Assembly (NCBI RefSeq): GCF_009711715.1
Contig: NZ_VENF01000004.1
Coordinates: 62,001 to 126,000, forward strand
Direction of reading: 5' to 3'
DNA: 64,000 nt
DNA from: Methylophaga sp.
Lineage (GTDB): Bacteria > Pseudomonadota > Gammaproteobacteria > Nitrosococcales > Methylophagaceae
Notes under the pieces: model-generated
Told to the model about the DNA's origin: nothing
Database searches by the model: none
What the model saw: only the letters and a program-made list of their open reading frames with translations
Position numbers and translations under genes: made by a program
Shown: positions 21,435-30,145 of the stretch, in pieces
Layout: each line of letters begins with the position of its first letter
How positions within the stretch are numbered: position 1 is the first letter of the stretch

Positions 21435-21515
21435 GTTTCCTTAATCCTGTGTCAAACAAGCATTCAATCAGCTTTTGACCCAGTGTAATCCTGTGAGATT
21501 AAACTTTTCTTAAAT

Positions 21516-22367
21516 TTATACCGAGAAGGGATAGGCAATCGGCGGGTGATGCTCATAACCCTCGACTTCAAAGTCCGCCAACGTCACCCAGGTTTCCAGA
21601 TCCTCCAGCGTTTTGATGTCCGGATTGATATGTAGTTTGGGTGACGGAAAAGGATCGCGTTTCAGTTGCACATCGCGCATCAATTCCAGCTGATCTTCGT
21701 AGATGTGGGCATTCACAATCTTGTGGTAGGCCCGTCCTGGTTTCAGGCCGCTGATTTGTGCCATGATTTTGAGCAGAAAGAACACCTGCACCTGGTTGAA
21801 GTTGAGCCCCAGCGGCACATCACAGGAACGCTGGTAAGAGGTCAGGTAGAGTGTATCGCCCAGCACCGAAAAGGTATGGGTATGCATACAGGGGCGCAGA
21901 CAGCCCAGCTCGAATTCGCCGGGGTTATAGAAAGTGAGGATCTCGCCACGATCATCAATGCCTTGCTTTAAATGGTCGGCGATTTTCTTCAGCTGATCCA
22001 GCGTTGTGCCATCCGGCTTCTGCCAGCGGCGGCCCTGCACACCGTAAACCCGCCCCATATCATCCTCGCCTTTGCGGTGAGGATTAGTGAGCCAGTCCGG
22101 GTTATCATTGGCATTGGCATCCCAGGTACGACAACCGATAGCGCGAAAATCCGCCGCATTATCGTAACCACGTAAATAACCCAGCATCTCTGCAATCGCT
22201 GCTTTCCAGTAGCTCTTGCGGGTGGTGATCAGCGGAAACTGATTATTGGCGACATCGTATTCGAGATCGGCGTTGATAACCGTCAGGCAACGCTTACCGG
22301 TGCGCTTGTTTTCTACCCACTCGCCCTCATCAATGATTCGTTGGCACAGGGCCAGATACTGTTTCAC
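21516..22367 (-). CDS. thyA: Thymidylate synthase ThyA
   Basis: Makes dTMP from dUMP with methylene-tetrahydrofolate. The catalytic cysteine is Cys160 in [10 protein letters not shown], and the [15 protein letters not shown] signature follows. The 283 residues and the CMHTHTF variant (E. coli has PCH and 264 residues) place it in the longer ThyA subgroup that, from memory, is found in vibrios and relatives. No dfrA or lgt lies beside it. Complete and apparently functional. Confidence 0.96.
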   Translation of the reverse strand: MKQYLALCQRIIDEGEWVENKRTGKRCLTVINADLEYDVANNQFPLITTRKSYWKAAIAEMLGYLRGYDNAADFRAIGCRTWDANANDNPDWLTNPHRKGEDDMGRVYGVQGRRWQKPDGTTLDQLKKIADHLKQGIDDRGEILTFYNPGEFELGCLRPCMHTHTFSVLGDTLYLTSYQRSCDVPLGLNFNQVQVFFLLKIMAQISGLKPGRAYHKIVNAHIYEDQLELMRDVQLKRDPFPSPKLHINPDIKTLEDLETWVTLADFEVEGYEHHPPIAYPFSV

Positions 22368-22432
22368 ACGACTTCCTCAATAAGCTCTAATCTGTGGACG
22401 ATTTTGGCATTAGCCCTGTCAGCAAACAAGCT

Positions 22433-23374
22433 TCAGGATGAGAGATGATATTTCTGCATCCGGTAAAGCAGCGTATCGCGACTGATGCCCAGCAGACGGG
22501 CGGCCTTGGAGCGGTTGCCTGCTGCCATCTCCAGCGCCTGCTCTATCAAATCCAGTTCCACCTGCGCCAGATCAATCCCGCTGGGCGGCAGTTTGAACTG
22601 ATGTGCCTGCGCGGCACTTTCTCCCCGCATTTCAAGCGGCAGTTGTTCCAGCTGAATTAATTGTCCGGCATTGAGCAAAGTCAGGCGCTGACAGAAGTTT
22701 TCCAGTTCACGGATATTGCCCGGCCAGGCGTAGCCTTGCAGGCATTGCTCGGCCTCGCGACTCAGCCGAACCGGGCCGTTATTGCCGGCAAACTCGCGCA
22801 GATAATGTTTCAGCAATAAAGCGATATCTTCTGCCCTTGCCCGCAAAGGCGGTAAATCAATCGGCACCACCTGCAGGCGGTAATACAGATCAGCACGGAA
22901 GCGCCCGGCTTTCACTTCAGCCGGCAAGTCGGCACTGGTCGCCGCCACAATCCGCGCATCAGCAACATGTAGTCGATGACTGCCCTGTAGCTGACATTCG
23001 CCGGCTTCCAGAAAACGCAGTACCTTGGCCTGCACTGACAATGGCAAGGCATCGACTTCATCCAGAAACACGGTCGAGCCTTGCGCGGCTAACAGCCGGC
23101 CACGAAAAGTCACATTCCCGTCGGCATCACAGCGGCCGAACAAATCAATTTCAACCTCGTCTGTCGGCAGCGCTGCGCAGTTAATGGTGACCAGTTCATG
23201 GTCACGACGACGGCTCTGCTCATGTAGGGTGAGCGCGATTAACTCCTTACCGGTGCCGGTCTCACCACTAATCAGCACGCTGGCATCACTCAGCGCAATC
23301 ATCGGCAAAGTCCGCAGGATATGCGTAATCTCCGGGGATTGACCCAATATCTGCGGAAGCCTGGTCTGATTCAT
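22433..23374 (-). CDS. Fis-type AAA+ transcriptional regulator lacking the GAFTGA loop
   Basis: Resembles the central and C-terminal domains of NtrC-family enhancer-binding proteins, with no N-terminal sensory domain. Walker A is GETGTGKE (37-44), Walker B FLDEVD (103-108), arginine finger region GRFRADLYYRL (157-167), WPGNIRELENF (217-227) and a Fis-type helix-turn-helix GNRSKAARLLGISRDTL (286-302). In normal activators ELFG is followed by HEKGAFTGA, the loop that contacts sigma54. Here DLFG (77-80) is followed by RCDADGNVTFRGRL, and the loop is shorter. It may not act through sigma54. The TauE/SafE gene lies 3 bases upstream, so the two are coupled. Confidence 0.85.
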   Translation of the reverse strand: MNQTRLPQILGQSPEITHILRTLPMIALSDASVLISGETGTGKELIALTLHEQSRRRDHELVTINCAALPTDEVEIDLFGRCDADGNVTFRGRLLAAQGSTVFLDEVDALPLSVQAKVLRFLEAGECQLQGSHRLHVADARIVAATSADLPAEVKAGRFRADLYYRLQVVPIDLPPLRARAEDIALLLKHYLREFAGNNGPVRLSREAEQCLQGYAWPGNIRELENFCQRLTLLNAGQLIQLEQLPLEMRGESAAQAHQFKLPPSGIDLAQVELDLIEQALEMAAGNRSKAARLLGISRDTLLYRMQKYHLSS

Positions 23375-23377
23375 GCC

Positions 23378-24148
23378 TTATTCATCCTCTGCCAGTTCAT
23401 TGACTGACGCATGACCATTGGATGCTGAATGATGCACATGCGCCATCGCAGCGGAGTCATGCTTATGCGCCGTTTCCAGCGGCCAGAACAATGTCGCCAA
23501 TGCCATCAGAATAATCAATATGCCGGCCACTTGCCGCAATTGCCTGGATCGGGCCAGCGAAGCCAGCATACCGGTAAACAAACCGGCCCCCATCACGGCC
23601 GGCAAGGTGCCGGCACCAAAAGCCAGCATCACCAGCCCGCCTTTGACCGGATCACCGGCGGTAGCGGCCACCGCCAGTGCGGCGTACACTAGCCCGCAAG
23701 GTAACCAGCCCCAGACCATGCCCAGCAAAAAAGCCTGAGAAAATGAACGTACCGGCAGCAGCTTCTGGCCTATCGGCTGCAGCAGGCGCCAGACCGGGGC
23801 GCCGATTTTTTCGGCACGGGCAAACTTGGGAAACCAACCGGCGAGATACAGGCCCATAGAGATCATTACCAGCACGGAGAGTATTCGTAAAACCCAATGC
23901 GCATTCAGCTGGGTCAGTGGTGAACTCAGTAAGCCGACAATGACACCGGCAATCCCATAACTGAGAATACGCCCGATGTTGTAGTTGAACACAAACGGCA
24001 GCATGCGGCGCTGGCTTTCACGGACCTCGGCCGGCAGGCTCAAAGTCAGGGCACCGATTACCGATCCGCACATAGCAATACAGTGGACCGTGCTGAAGAG
24101 TCCCAGCAGAAAAGCGGTGATATAGGAACTGATAATGGCGTCCATCAT
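23378..24148 (-). CDS. TauE/SafE-family (COG2836) membrane protein with His-rich tail
   Basis: Polytopic inner-membrane protein of the UreH-like TauE/SafE group, often associated with heavy-metal handling. From ATG 24148 (tandem ATGATG) it has 256 residues and about six hydrophobic segments. The first helix carries the HCIAMCG motif (His22, Cys23, Cys27); a later helix has GWLPCGLVYAALA. The tail is rich in histidine (HKHDSAAMAHVHH), suggesting metal binding. It is divergent from a TonB-dependent receptor and just upstream of the AAA+ regulator. Metal transport is an inference from the motifs and context; copper, nickel or cobalt are candidates. Confidence 0.82.
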   Translation of the reverse strand: MMDAIISSYITAFLLGLFSTVHCIAMCGSVIGALTLSLPAEVRESQRRMLPFVFNYNIGRILSYGIAGVIVGLLSSPLTQLNAHWVLRILSVLVMISMGLYLAGWFPKFARAEKIGAPVWRLLQPIGQKLLPVRSFSQAFLLGMVWGWLPCGLVYAALAVAATAGDPVKGGLVMLAFGAGTLPAVMGAGLFTGMLASLARSRQLRQVAGILIILMALATLFWPLETAHKHDSAAMAHVHHSASNGHASVNELAEDE

Positions 24149-24203
24149 GAATCCGGCTTGAGGCAAATATGGGCAAGATTAACATGCACAGAAAAAGCGC
24201 GAT

Positions 24204-24219
24204 TGTGTGATATCACACA
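24204..24219. promoter_or_regulatory. Perfect 16-bp palindrome between the divergent TauE/SafE and TonB-receptor genes
   Basis: TGTGTGATATCACACA is its own reverse complement. It has the TGTG-N8-CACA spacing of CRP/FNR-superfamily operators, although positions 5 and 12 differ from the CRP consensus. It lies 56 bases before the TauE/SafE start and about 73 bases before the receptor ATG, where it could serve both genes. Confidence 0.55.
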
Positions 24220-24243
24220 CCTGATCCGCAAATCCCGCAAATT

Positions 24244-24272
24244 TTGTCAGCCCATTTTTCATAGCATAAGTC
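24244..24272 (+). promoter_or_regulatory. Weak promoter candidate for the TonB-dependent receptor
   Basis: TTGTCA (24244-24249), 17-base spacer, TAAGTC (24267-24272). The -10 is poor, and the predicted start would fall right before the GGAGAG ribosome binding site, so the true start may lie further upstream. Confidence 0.25.
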
Positions 24273-24291
24273 ATAAAAAACGGAGAGACTT

Positions 24292-26304
24292 ATGTTTGCC
24301 AGTAAAATCCTGCCCTTCAGCCTGCTGATCAGCACTGCCCTGCTACCGGCTGTTTCCAGGGCCGAACATGTAGCGTTACCTGATATGTCGGTCACCACCA
24401 CCGCGGGTGAGCGCGTTCCCTATGCCCTGCCCCAGAGCAACCTGAGTACGTCTGACAGTGGTGAATTATTCAAGAAACTGCCGGGGGCCAATATCAACCA
24501 GAATGGCCCGTTAACCAGTATCGTCCAGTACCGTGGGATGTATGCCGACCGGGTCAACGTTCTGGTCGATGGCATGGCACTGAGCGCTGCCGGTCCTAAC
24601 CGGATGGACAGCCCGCTGAGCTATCTGCCGGCAACCCTGGTCGATACAATTTCTGTCTATCGCGGCATCGCTCCGGTCAGCAGCGGCATTGAAACCATCG
24701 GCGGCACCGTTAAAGCTGAGTCAAAAGAAGCTGAATACGGCAATAGCGAAGAAGTCGAGCTACATGGCAGTCTCAGCAGTCTCTATGCGACTAACGGCGA
24801 TAACCGTTCCATAGGCGCTATCACCAGCCTGGCAAATCAGAACCATCGACTGCAGTTGTCAGGCAGCATTGATCGCGCCCATGATCAGGAATTTGACGGC
24901 GGTGATATTCTCCCGACCGAGGCAGAACGCGACACACTGGGACTCGCCTACGGTTTTCGCCAGGGTAATACAGAACTGGATTTCGACCTTAACCACCTCA
25001 ATACCGGTGAAACAGGCACGCCGGCCCTGCCGATGGATATTATGGCCATTCGCGGTGAAACCTTTAATACCGGTATCACGCACGAGCTCAACAACGGCGG
25101 TAAGATCACCGCCCGGCTCAACTACCAGGATGTCTATCACCGCATGGATAATTTCAGCCTGCGGCCGCGCGATATGATGTTCCGCCAGAATGATACCGAT
25201 GTTCTGGCCAAGGGCATTGAGCTGGGTTACAGTCAGGATGGTTGGCAATTCGGCTTTGATGCAGATAGTGCTGAGCACAATGCCGATATTTCTGATCCGA
25301 CCAATGCGATGTTTTTTGTGCATAACTTCAATGAAGTTGAGCGCGACCGCCTGAGCGCCTTTGCCGAATGGAGCGGTGCAGTCAACGATGATTGGCAGAT
25401 GCACTCAGGCCTGCGCCTGACTCATGTCAAAATGGATGCCGACGAGGTCGCTACCAGTATGGGCGGAATGCCGGCTACACTCGCAAGTAATTTCAACAGC
25501 AGTGATCGCAGCCGGGACGATACCCTGGCAGATATCGCCATGACTTTTACCCGCAGCCTCAGTTCATCACTGGATCTGGAGCTGGGTTTTGCCCGTAAAG
25601 AACGTGCGCCAAGCTATCAGGAGCGTTATTTATGGTTACCGTTGCAGGCGACTTCCGGCCTGGCTGACGGCAAAAACTACATCGGTAATATTAATCTCGA
25701 CCCGGAGACCGCCTATCAATTTGAAGTCGGTCTGGACTGGCACAGCCCCCGGTTTGCTGTTTCACCGCGTATCTTCTATCACCATGTGAATGATTACATT
25801 CAGGGTGTTGCCGGAGGGCCTATGGAGTCTCTCGTGTTTAGCAATGTTGACGCAAAACTTTATGGTATCGACACCAACTGGCTATGGGCATTGACCGATC
25901 ACTGGCAACTCGATGGTACGGTCAGCTATGTGCGTGGCAAGCGACGCGATACCAATGACAATCTGTACCGTATCGCCCCACTCACTGCACGTACTCAGCT
26001 GAGCTATATCGAGCCTGACTGGCGAGTCGGGATCGAGGCAGTGACCGTGGCTGAGCAGAACCAGGTCTCGTCAGAAAACGAGGAAGAAAAAACGTCGGGC
26101 TACGCCATTTTCAATCTGACCGGTGACTATCAACTCAGTCAGTCAGTGCAGCTACAGGGCGGTATCAATAACCTGCTGGATCGCAAATACCGTAACCATC
26201 TGGGCGGCTATAACCGGGTCAGCGGCAATGAGGACATAGCGGTAGGTGAACGCTTACCGGGACTGGGCCGGAGTGTCTATGTCGGTCTCAATCTGAACTG
26301 GTAA
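24292..26304 (+). CDS. TonB-dependent outer-membrane receptor
   Basis: Gated outer-membrane barrel for energised uptake of a scarce nutrient. The 670 residues start with a signal peptide (cleavage near SRA/EH, about residue 24), then a TonB-box-like segment (MSVTTTAG) and a plug domain with VQYRGMYADRVNVLVDGM, PNRMDSPLSYLP and VYRGIAPVSSGIETIGG. A long beta barrel ends in NWLSY-like aromatic residues (SVYVGLNLNW, terminal aromatic). A GGAGAG ribosome binding site precedes the ATG. The small size and divergent TauE/SafE partner hint at a metal such as copper. The ligand cannot be read from sequence. Confidence 0.92.
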   Translation: MFASKILPFSLLISTALLPAVSRAEHVALPDMSVTTTAGERVPYALPQSNLSTSDSGELFKKLPGANINQNGPLTSIVQYRGMYADRVNVLVDGMALSAAGPNRMDSPLSYLPATLVDTISVYRGIAPVSSGIETIGGTVKAESKEAEYGNSEEVELHGSLSSLYATNGDNRSIGAITSLANQNHRLQLSGSIDRAHDQEFDGGDILPTEAERDTLGLAYGFRQGNTELDFDLNHLNTGETGTPALPMDIMAIRGETFNTGITHELNNGGKITARLNYQDVYHRMDNFSLRPRDMMFRQNDTDVLAKGIELGYSQDGWQFGFDADSAEHNADISDPTNAMFFVHNFNEVERDRLSAFAEWSGAVNDDWQMHSGLRLTHVKMDADEVATSMGGMPATLASNFNSSDRSRDDTLADIAMTFTRSLSSSLDLELGFARKERAPSYQERYLWLPLQATSGLADGKNYIGNINLDPETAYQFEVGLDWHSPRFAVSPRIFYHHVNDYIQGVAGGPMESLVFSNVDAKLYGIDTNWLWALTDHWQLDGTVSYVRGKRRDTNDNLYRIAPLTARTQLSYIEPDWRVGIEAVTVAEQNQVSSENEEEKTSGYAIFNLTGDYQLSQSVQLQGGINNLLDRKYRNHLGGYNRVSGNEDIAVGERLPGLGRSVYVGLNLNW

Positions 26305-26871
26305 TCAGGGTACCAGCTGTTCAAGGATGTGCTGATGCGGCGCGAGTTGAAATACTGACTCGCGCTGCTCACCGGTATCCGTGACATAGCGGAAACGGAT
26401 CTGGTCAGCGCTGGGAAACTGCTGACTCAGGTTTTCACCCGGGTCAATTGGGAAATCGACAACTTCAGGACGACGATCGGCATGTAAAGTCTGGTATTGA
26501 TCCTGATCCCAGCCCAGCAGTTTGAGCACATCGGGCCTGGTCGCCTCGATACCATTCAACGCCCATTCGCTATCCGACTGCTCAAATTGATACACCACCT
26601 GTTGTGGCTTGGGGGCCGGCGCGCCGCAGGAACGAAAACCCTGCTCAAGCTTGATAGGCTGATGACCATCAATCTGCAATACAATCAGCTCATGACTGGC
26701 AAAACTCGCGATCATCCGGTCACTGAGGAACAAGGAGCCCCATACCTCACCATCAGCTAGACGCTGAATGGTCAGTAAGTCACCGTTGCTGTGACGGATT
26801 TCAATCGCTGTGGTCTGCGCCTGTACGGCTTGTCCCAACAGCAAAAACAGGGGCAGAATCAGGTATTTCAT
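26305..26871 (-). CDS. Secreted protein of unknown function
   Basis: I do not recognise this protein. It has a clear Sec signal peptide (MKYLILPLFLLLGQAVQAQ, cleavage after AQA), leaving about 170 residues of mixed, probably beta-rich sequence. One cysteine (FRSCGAPAPKP) follows. An Asp/Gln-rich region (LGWDQDQYQTL) and a C-terminal segment (IRFRYVTDTGEQRESVFQL) complete it. No membrane helix or known catalytic motif is visible. It converges on the TonB-dependent receptor with no gap between stops and is followed by ppx on the same strand. A periplasmic role is likely; nothing more specific can be supported. Confidence 0.75.
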   Translation of the reverse strand: MKYLILPLFLLLGQAVQAQTTAIEIRHSNGDLLTIQRLADGEVWGSLFLSDRMIASFASHELIVLQIDGHQPIKLEQGFRSCGAPAPKPQQVVYQFEQSDSEWALNGIEATRPDVLKLLGWDQDQYQTLHADRRPEVVDFPIDPGENLSQQFPSADQIRFRYVTDTGEQRESVFQLAPHQHILEQLVP

Positions 26872-26922
26872 GGCAACCCTCCGCTATGCGTATGAGACTG
26901 CTGATCAGCGGCGGAGTTCTGG

Positions 26923-28440
26923 CTAAGCGACGACCACCAGTTTGAGATCGATCTTCTTCAGATGCTCCGCTTCATGGGCCAGATCGGCCTCGGTCAGCGG
27001 GTGCTCCTTGAGCCAGTCCTGCGGCAGGGTCAGCACCAGCTTTTTACCCTCAATCCGCAGTTTGAGATAGGTATCAGCCCGTTCACTGCGGCCGCGGTTA
27101 AATACCATGGCCAGCCGCAGCAACACCGTCAGCCGCTCGGTGCTGAGCTGTAATTCATCCGGCAGTTTCTTGATATGTTTCTTGGCGAAAGAGCGACGCT
27201 GACCCCGCACCATCACTGACAGCACCTGTTGCTCCTCACGGGAAAAACCGGGCAGATCGGAATAACCGACCAGGTAGGCCGAGTGCTTGTGAAACTGGTG
27301 ATGGGAAATCGCCAAGCCCACTTCATGCAGCTTGCAGGCCCACTGCAGCCGGTGCAGCAACTCTTCATAATCCAGTTTCCAGTCCCGCGCGACCTGCTCA
27401 AACAACTGGGTCGCCATCACAGACACCCGCTCGGCGTGGGCTTCATCCACATCATAGCGCCGTGCCAGCGCGACTACGGTGCGATCCCTTTCATCATCAT
27501 GCTGAATCCGGCCCAAGAGGTCATACAGCAGCCCTTCGCGCAGCGCACCATCGGACACGGTCATTTTATCAATACCGAGCCGGTCAAAAGCCGCCGCCAG
27601 TATGCACAAACCTCCCGTAATCACTTTGCTGCGCTCTTCACTCAGGCCCTGCAAACCGGCAGCGTCCACACTGCCGGCATCAATCAGATGCTGCACCATT
27701 TTCTGCAGGGCTTCCGCGGTGATCACACCATCATCAGCCCAGCCCTGCTCTTTACAGATATTGGCGACACAGCGGATGGTGCCGGAAGCGCCGATAGCCT
27801 CGCTCCAGCCGGCCTGACGATAAGGGCGCTGAATAGTGCGGATTTGTCTTGCTGCAGCCAGCATCGCCCGCTGCATCGAACTCGCCGGTGTCAAACCATC
27901 GGCAAAATATTTCTGTGAGTAGCTGACACAACCCATTTCCAGACTTTCGCGCATCCGGCCCTGAAAACCCTCGCCGATAATAAACTCGGTACTGCCGCCA
28001 CCGATATCCATGACCAGTCGTCGGCTGTTATCAAACGCCAGTGCGTGGGCAACGCCTAAGTAAATCAGCCGCGCTTCCTCTTCACCGGTGACGATTTCAA
28101 TCGGGTGCCCCAGTGCCAGTCGCGCCTGACGCAGAAAACGGCGCGAATTATGCGCAATCCGAAGGGTATTGGTACCGACCACGCGCACATCACCGAAAGG
28201 CAGGTGGCGAATGCGTTCACCGAAACGTTCCAAACAGGCCAGCGCCCGTTCCTGCGCTTCCAGCGACAGGTAATTATCCTTATCAAGGCCGGCACGCAGC
28301 TGCACCATTTCACGCAATCGGTCGACTACCTGAAAGTGGCCGTCACGCAGGCGGGCAATGATCATATGAAAGCTGTTGGAACCAAGATCGACAGCGGCGA
28401 GTACGTCGTGTGAGCTTGGCTGTATAGATTCTTCTGTCAT
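26923..28440 (-). CDS. ppx: Exopolyphosphatase (Ppx/GppA family)
   Basis: Removes terminal phosphate from polyphosphate; the related GppA hydrolyses pppGpp. The actin-like N-terminal half has AAVDLGSNSFHMIIAR (about residues 15-30), VTGEEEARLIYLGV and MDIGGGSTEFIIG. The C-terminal half carries the HD-like helical domain (LHEVGLAISHHQFHKHSAYLV). Length 505 suits Ppx. It lies just past the terminator of the pst-phoU operon, so it is probably transcribed separately. Position next to phoU favours Ppx over GppA. Confidence 0.92.
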   Translation of the reverse strand: MTEESIQPSSHDVLAAVDLGSNSFHMIIARLRDGHFQVVDRLREMVQLRAGLDKDNYLSLEAQERALACLERFGERIRHLPFGDVRVVGTNTLRIAHNSRRFLRQARLALGHPIEIVTGEEEARLIYLGVAHALAFDNSRRLVMDIGGGSTEFIIGEGFQGRMRESLEMGCVSYSQKYFADGLTPASSMQRAMLAAARQIRTIQRPYRQAGWSEAIGASGTIRCVANICKEQGWADDGVITAEALQKMVQHLIDAGSVDAAGLQGLSEERSKVITGGLCILAAAFDRLGIDKMTVSDGALREGLLYDLLGRIQHDDERDRTVVALARRYDVDEAHAERVSVMATQLFEQVARDWKLDYEELLHRLQWACKLHEVGLAISHHQFHKHSAYLVGYSDLPGFSREEQQVLSVMVRGQRRSFAKKHIKKLPDELQLSTERLTVLLRLAMVFNRGRSERADTYLKLRIEGKKLVLTLPQDWLKEHPLTEADLAHEAEHLKKIDLKLVVVA

Positions 28441-28489
28441 GGTCCTGCTTATTCTGCCCCAGCGAGGCAGCTATAAACAATCACTTGGC

Positions 28490-28519
28490 AAAAAAAAGCC
28501 CGTCTCATGCGAGACGGGC
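28490..28519 (-). terminator. Rho-independent terminator after phoU
   Basis: Perfect 9-bp GC-rich stem (GCCCGTCTC at 28498-28506, complement at 28511-28519) with loop ATGC, followed on the minus strand by eight T (28497-28490). It lies 33 bases past the phoU stop and closes the pst operon. Confidence 0.9.
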
Positions 28520-28552
28520 CAAAGCAACCAGAGAGAAATTAACACCATGAAA

Positions 28553-29275
28553 TCAGTCGATGGGCTCACCCTTAACGACTTTTTCCGCCTTCTCAATACT
28601 GAGATGACGAACGTCCTTACCTTCCACCAGGTAAATAATATGTTCACAGATATTATTGGCATGATCACCGATGCGTTCGAGCGAACGCGCTGACCACATC
28701 ATGTCGACCACACGGGAAACCTGGCGGGTGTCTTCCATCATGTAGGTCATCAGCTGACGCAGAATGCCTTCATATTCGGCATCGACCTCGCGGTCTTCCT
28801 TGGCAACACGCAGGGCCATTTCCACATCAAAGCGGGCAAAGGCATCGAGTGCATCGCGCAACATGCCGCGAACATGGTTACCGAGACTTTGCAGTTCCCG
28901 ATAATTCCGTTTTGGCCGGTCTTTTTCCGACAGGTTAATCGCCATCCGTGCAATGCGGACCGACTCATCACCGATACGTTCCAGATCGGTAATGGTTTTC
29001 TCGATACCGGTCACCAAGCGCAAATCGCTGGCGGTTGGCTGACGCAGCGCGATGATCTGGATGCATTCCTCATCAATCGAGATCTCCATCTCATTCACCT
29101 GCTCATCAAAGGTGATGACTTCACGCGCCATTTCACTGTCACCGGTCACCAAGGCTTCCATGGCGTTGGCCACCTGCTGTTCAACCACTCCGCCCATCGC
29201 CAGCACGCGGGAGCGGATGTCCTGCAGTTCATTTTCGAACTGCTGAGAAATATGTTGAGAATTATTGCTTACCAT
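28553..29275 (-). CDS. phoU: Phosphate signalling regulator PhoU
   Basis: Connects the Pst transporter to PhoR and represses the Pho regulon in phosphate excess. Two homologous three-helix repeats are visible; metal-binding motifs are EMEISIDEECI and ERIGDESVRIA in repeat one and ERIGDHANNICEHIIYL in repeat two. I use ATG 29275 (MVSNNSQHISQQF, 240 residues): AAGGAG at 29289-29284 is 8 bases from it and only 2 bases from the ATG at 29281. Last gene of pstSCAB-phoU. Confidence 0.97.
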   Translation of the reverse strand: MVSNNSQHISQQFENELQDIRSRVLAMGGVVEQQVANAMEALVTGDSEMAREVITFDEQVNEMEISIDEECIQIIALRQPTASDLRLVTGIEKTITDLERIGDESVRIARMAINLSEKDRPKRNYRELQSLGNHVRGMLRDALDAFARFDVEMALRVAKEDREVDAEYEGILRQLMTYMMEDTRQVSRVVDMMWSARSLERIGDHANNICEHIIYLVEGKDVRHLSIEKAEKVVKGEPID

Positions 29276-29299
29276 CTTCATGTCTCCTTGGCACCGGCA

Positions 29300-30142
29300 T
29301 TAACCGTAACGACCGGTAATATAGTCTTCTGTCTGCTTCTTGGACGGGTTGGTAAACAACTCATCAGTCGCGCCGAACTCAATCAGCTCGCCCATGTACA
29401 TAAAGGCAGTGTAATCCGACACCCGCGCCGCCTGCTGCATGTTATGCGTCACGATCACGATGGTGTATTTTTCCTTGAGCTCGTAAATAAGCTCCTCGAT
29501 TTTCAGCGTCGACAGCGGGTCCAGTGCTGAAGCAGGTTCGTCCAGCAGCAAGACTTCCGGTTCAATCGCAATGGCGCGGGCAATCACCAGGCGCTGCTGC
29601 TGACCGCCGGACAAGCCCATGGCCGAGTCATGCAGACGGTCCTTAACCTCATCCCACAATGCGGCGCCTTTGAGTGATTGTTCCACCACTTTATCCAGCG
29701 TGACGCGGTCATTCACACCCTGCAGGCGCAGGCCGTAAGCCACATTTTCATAAATCGACTTGGGGAACGGGTTGGGCTTCTGAAACACCATACCCACCTG
29801 ACGACGCAGATCGGCGACGTTGACCGATGGCGAATTAATTTCCATCTTGTCGAGTAACAGCTGCCCATCCATCTTGACCGAGTCAATCAGGTCATTCATG
29901 CGGTTAAAGCAGCGCAGCAGGGTCGACTTACCACAGCCACTGGGGCCGATAAAAGCTGTCACCCGGTTTTTAGGGATCCGCATGTTAATACCGTGCAAAG
30001 CCTGCTTTTCACCGTAGAAAAGATTGAAGTCCTTCACTTCCAGGCAGAGCGTTTCATTTGCCAGGTTGACGCGGGGACCCCGTTGCATGGATTCAATATC
30101 AATACCACGCGCCACGTTTTTTTGTTCGTTGACTGCTTGCAT
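29300..30142 (-). CDS. pstB: Phosphate ABC transporter ATP-binding protein PstB
   Basis: ATPase subunit of the high-affinity phosphate importer. Walker A is GPSGCGKST, the signature LSGGQQQRL, Walker [14 protein letters not shown] and the switch histidine [12 protein letters not shown]. Length 280 includes an N-terminal extension of about 30 residues before [16 protein letters not shown], as in several marine gammaproteobacteria. It follows pstA by 3 bases. Confidence 0.97.
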   Translation of the reverse strand: MQAVNEQKNVARGIDIESMQRGPRVNLANETLCLEVKDFNLFYGEKQALHGINMRIPKNRVTAFIGPSGCGKSTLLRCFNRMNDLIDSVKMDGQLLLDKMEINSPSVNVADLRRQVGMVFQKPNPFPKSIYENVAYGLRLQGVNDRVTLDKVVEQSLKGAALWDEVKDRLHDSAMGLSGGQQQRLVIARAIAIEPEVLLLDEPASALDPLSTLKIEELIYELKEKYTIVIVTHNMQQAARVSDYTAFMYMGELIEFGATDELFTNPSKKQTEDYITGRYG

Positions 30143-30145
30143 GGG

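Noticed and set aside
24204..24219. True CRP site
   Set aside because: The palindrome has TGTG-N8-CACA spacing but the fifth and twelfth positions do not fit TGTGA-N6-TCACA, and I cannot see crp; kept only as an unassigned palindrome.
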